Shown here piece by piece: positions 51,448-53,508 of a DNA stretch of 53,508 nucleotides. Under the pieces are notes generated by a model. It worked only from the letters and a program-made list of their open reading frames with translations. It had not been told where the DNA came from and did not search any database. The position numbers and the translations under genes were made by a program. The DNA comes from Prevotella sp. 885 (GTDB taxonomy: Bacteria; Bacteroidota; Bacteroidia; Bacteroidales; Bacteroidaceae). The stretch is from positions 1 to 53,508 of the forward strand of contig NZ_NOVE01000019.1 of the NCBI RefSeq assembly GCF_002265625.1, given 5' to 3'. Within the stretch, counting starts at the first letter, position 1, and every line of letters starts with the position of its first letter.

Positions 51448-52453
51448 CACATTATACATAACCACACCTGAAGCCTATCTCAGCAAAGACGGACTTAATG
51501 TAGTAGTATCCGTTAAACAAAACGAGATATTCCGTATACCCATCCACAACATTGAACAAATTGTCACCTTTGGATATATGGGTGCAAGTCCTGGTCTTAT
51601 GAAATTATGCGCTGACAACAATGTCGCCCTAACCTTCCTTTCACCGCAAGGAAGATACATAAGCCGTTCGCAAGGTCCGACTAAAGGTAATGTATTGCTA
51701 AGAAAAGCCCAATACAAGAATTCGGATGAACCAAACTATGCTTTGCATATCAGCAAACTGTTCATTGGAGGAAAAATACAAAACTATCATAACATCCTAC
51801 GACGTTTCATCCGTGACAATGGTGAAGACCATGACGTAGAAAGCGTAGCTGAATACTTGCATAAATGCAAACACCGTGTCTTTAATGCGGACAATATAGA
51901 AACAGTAAGAGGCATTGAAGGAGAAGCGGCAACAAAGTATTTCGGAGTGTTCTCACACCTGTTGCTGAACCAAAAGGAAGACTTCAAGTTTGAAGGACGA
52001 AATCGCAGACCTCCCAAAGACGCGGTCAACGCTATGCTCTCTTTTGTATATACGTTAATATGCAACGACATAACAGCAGCCCTTGAAACAGTCGGGCTTG
52101 ATCCTTACGTGGGATTTATGCACACTCTAAGACCTGGCAGACCGTCTCTTGCTTTGGATATGATGGAAGAGCTTAGAGCCTACCTGGGTGACAGGTTGGT
52201 ATTGTCATTAATAAACAGAAAACAGATATCCATAAAAGACTTTGTCAAGCAAGGAGATGATGGTATAGTCATGACGGACTCTGCAAGAAAAACCATTCTG
52301 TCTGCTTGGCAAAACAGAAAAAAGGAACAAATCACACACCCATATTTAAACGAGAAGGTCAGCATTGGTCTTCTTCCATACATTCAGTCTATGTTATTGG
52401 CAAGGTTTATAAGAAAGGACATAGACGATTATCCCGTATTTTTAATCAAATAG
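51431..52453 (+). CDS. cas1: CRISPR integrase Cas1 (type I-C)
   Basis: Metal-dependent integrase that inserts new spacers with Cas2. The 340-residue protein has the catalytic triad Glu165 (EGEAATKYF), His231 (GFMHTLRPGRPSLALD) and the acidic residue region Asp243-Glu246. The N-terminal beta-domain begins MRILLNTLYITTPEAYLSKD, typical of the I-C form. Its start lies inside cas4, and cas2 follows 3 bp after its stop, so translation is coupled. Confidence 0.96.
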   Translation: MRILLNTLYITTPEAYLSKDGLNVVVSVKQNEIFRIPIHNIEQIVTFGYMGASPGLMKLCADNNVALTFLSPQGRYISRSQGPTKGNVLLRKAQYKNSDEPNYALHISKLFIGGKIQNYHNILRRFIRDNGEDHDVESVAEYLHKCKHRVFNADNIETVRGIEGEAATKYFGVFSHLLLNQKEDFKFEGRNRRPPKDAVNAMLSFVYTLICNDITAALETVGLDPYVGFMHTLRPGRPSLALDMMEELRAYLGDRLVLSLINRKQISIKDFVKQGDDGIVMTDSARKTILSAWQNRKKEQITHPYLNEKVSIGLLPYIQSMLLARFIRKDIDDYPVFLIK

Positions 52454-52456
52454 CTT

Positions 52457-52747
52457 ATGTTCGTACTGATTACCTATGACGTGAATATCACATCCCTGAA
52501 CGGAGCCAAGCGTTTGCGCAATGTTGCAAAAGCCTGCCTAAATCATGGGAAGAGAGTTCAAAACTCAGTATTTGAATGCGTCTTGACCGAATCGCAATAT
52601 ATTATGCTTAAAAGTCAATTAGAGAACATTATTGACTCATCGCAAGACAGCATCAGATTCTATCTATTAGGCTCAAACTGGAAACGTAAAGTGGAGACTA
52701 TCGGCAAGAATATGGGGATAGACGTCACTGGAGAACTGATAATCTGA
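52457..52747 (+). CDS. cas2: CRISPR adaptation protein Cas2
   Basis: Small dimeric ferredoxin-fold protein that scaffolds the Cas1 integrase. The 96-residue product has the MFVLITYDVN start (Asp8), the RLRNVAKACLNHGKRVQNSVFEC-type central part and a FYLLGSNWKRKVETIG end, all typical. It is the last cas gene and is followed by a hairpin and the leader. Confidence 0.95.
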   Translation: MFVLITYDVNITSLNGAKRLRNVAKACLNHGKRVQNSVFECVLTESQYIMLKSQLENIIDSSQDSIRFYLLGSNWKRKVETIGKNMGIDVTGELII

Positions 52748-52750
52748 TAT

Positions 52751-52803
52751 AAAGGGTGCGAACGTATAGTATTGCATAATATACAGCGACTTTCGCACTC
52801 TTT
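52751..52803 (+). terminator. Hairpin after cas2
   Basis: AAAGGGTGCGAA (52751-52762) pairs with TTCGCACTCTTT (52792-52803) with one G-T wobble. An inner GTATAGTAT/ATAATATAC stem has one mismatch. The T-run is short (TCTTT). It probably separates cas transcription from the array leader. Confidence 0.6.
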
Positions 52804-52858
52804 GAAAATCAAATAGATAGATTTATATACCCATAAGATTCACATAAGTATTCAAAAA

Positions 52859-52890
52859 TTTGCATATTATTCGCAAATAATGTACTTTTG
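52859..52890 (+). promoter_or_regulatory. CRISPR leader promoter
   Basis: TTTG (52859-52862), a 20-bp spacer and TACTTTTG (52883-52890) exactly fit the Bacteroidetes consensus. Transcription should begin about 52896-52900, just before the first repeat, and run into the array. Confidence 0.8.
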
Positions 52891-52897
52891 TAATATG

Positions 52898-52920
52898 ATA
52901 TTCAGACATTTGCTGAATAT
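52898..52920 (+). promoter_or_regulatory. Leader-end palindrome next to the first repeat
   Basis: ATATTCAG (52898-52905) and CTGAATAT (52913-52920) are a perfect 8-bp inverted repeat with a 7-nt loop. It ends 3 bp before repeat 1. It could be a leader-anchoring or integration signal for Cas1-Cas2, or the first hairpin of the array transcript. Confidence 0.6.
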
Positions 52921-52923
52921 GCG

Positions 52924-53508
52924 GTCGCACCCTACGTGGGTGCGTGGATTGAAACAGCTCTGGTAATGGCGACTTGTAACGGCTCTCGGTCGCACCCTAC
53001 GTGGGTGCGTGGATTGAAACTGCTTCATCATATTGCGATTGCCCTGCACAATGGGTCGCACCCTACGTGGGTGCGTGGATTGAAACTCTCCTCTGTCAAT
53101 GACAGAACACGTTGTGCATGTCGCACCCTACGTGGGTGCGTGGATTGAAACTCCTGCTGCAAGGTTGTGACATTGCTCTCGATTGGTCGCACCCTACGTG
53201 GGTGCGTGGATTGAAACTCCAATGTAGCTTTGGTGCAAGCGTTTACTCTTGTCGCACCCTACGTGGGTGCGTGGATTGAAACCCAACTCGTCCATTGCCG
53301 TTTGCTCTGCGGCTCGTGTCGCACCCTACGTGGGTGCGTGGATTGAAACTGAAATAAAAGCAAATGCTTTATAAATAAAAAGCGTCGCACCCTACGTGGG
53401 TGCGTGGATTGAAACATACTATAAATGATTAATAAGTGTTTAGAAACGTCGCACCCTACGTGGGTGCGTGGATTGAAACCCACTTAACCGCCAGGTAAAG
53501 CCCGCCGA
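52924..53508 (+). CRISPR. Type I-C CRISPR array, nine repeats, continuing past the right edge
   Basis: Nine identical 32-bp repeats start at 52924, 52989, 53055, 53120, 53186, 53251, 53318, 53384 and 53448. Each begins GTCGCACCC and ends GGATTGAAAC, with a 7-bp stem CGCACCC/GGGTGCG around TACGT. This matches the usual type I-C repeat processed by Cas5c. The eight complete spacers are 32-35 bp (33, 34, 33, 34, 33, 35, 34, 32); the ninth is cut at the edge. No repeat shows a mutation, so the trailing end is further right. Spacers 7 and 8 are clearly more AT-rich than 1-6. Their sources cannot be told without a search. Lead-in is the promoter at 52859-52890, on the cas strand. Confidence 0.98.

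Noticed and set aside
52867..53483. Open frames across the array with repeated FQSTHPRRVR-like or GAWIETA-like peptides
   Set aside because: They are translations of the CRISPR repeats in both strands, a well-known false protein.

Overview
The window is chromosomal DNA of a Bacteroidales bacterium, most likely a Prevotella-type organism. The evidence is: promoters of the Bacteroidetes form (TTTG or TTG, about 20 bp, then TAnnTTTG) before many genes; almost no Shine-Dalgarno sequences; families nearly confined to this phylum (DUF4348, DUF3078, DUF3127, DUF4835/PorD, an ISAon1-type transposase N-terminus); the gene order dnaN, exonuclease, coaBC, porD, recN; and KDO (LPS core sugar) genes. The species is not determined.

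Layout. 1-162 is the cut-off start of an ISAon1-type transposase. 454-11.3 kb is housekeeping: valS, a clostripain-family lipoprotein, murB translationally coupled to a DUF4348 lipoprotein, pheS, and kdsA-kdsD-cardiolipin synthase. 11.4-15.9 kb (minus strand) is an anaerobic-lifestyle block: nrdD-nrdG-luxR and, upstream, a ScdA-N/hemerythrin/LuxR fusion regulator. 16.3-20.8 kb is a porin, imelysin lipoprotein and di-heme oxidoreductase lipoprotein operon that looks like surface iron or metal handling. 20.9-28.5 kb (minus) is the dnaN to recN replication/repair/CoA operon, followed by a TPR protein with a decayed protease-like domain. A DUF3127 protein with an SSB-like tail is divergent from it. 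29.7-33.2 kb (minus) holds DUF3078, a frameshifted trmO and a secreted hydrolase. 33.4-43.3 kb (plus) holds pyrG, yidC, a DPP5-like S9 peptidase, an MFS carrier and a large M6 metalloprotease with a T9SS-like tail.

Two inverted copies of an unnamed repeat of about 393 bp (29283-29675 and 43440-43832) flank the 29.7-43.4 kb segment. Each carries a giant hairpin with 33-34 bp arms. The arms differ between copies by three compensatory base-pair changes. A second, nested palindromic element lies at 43879-44036.

44.2 kb to the right edge is a complete type I-C CRISPR-Cas locus: cas3-cas5c-cas8c-cas7c-cas4-cas1-cas2, leader, and at least nine 32-bp repeats running off the edge. It is preceded, with only 3 bp between, by a gene for an XRE DNA-binding domain fused to an ImmA/IrrE zinc peptidase. 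The promoter upstream of that regulator is bracketed by a perfect inverted repeat, so the regulator probably controls itself and the whole cas operon. This regulator/cas arrangement, the covarying repeat element and the possible iron/oxygen regulon around the hemerythrin-LuxR gene are the items most worth following.
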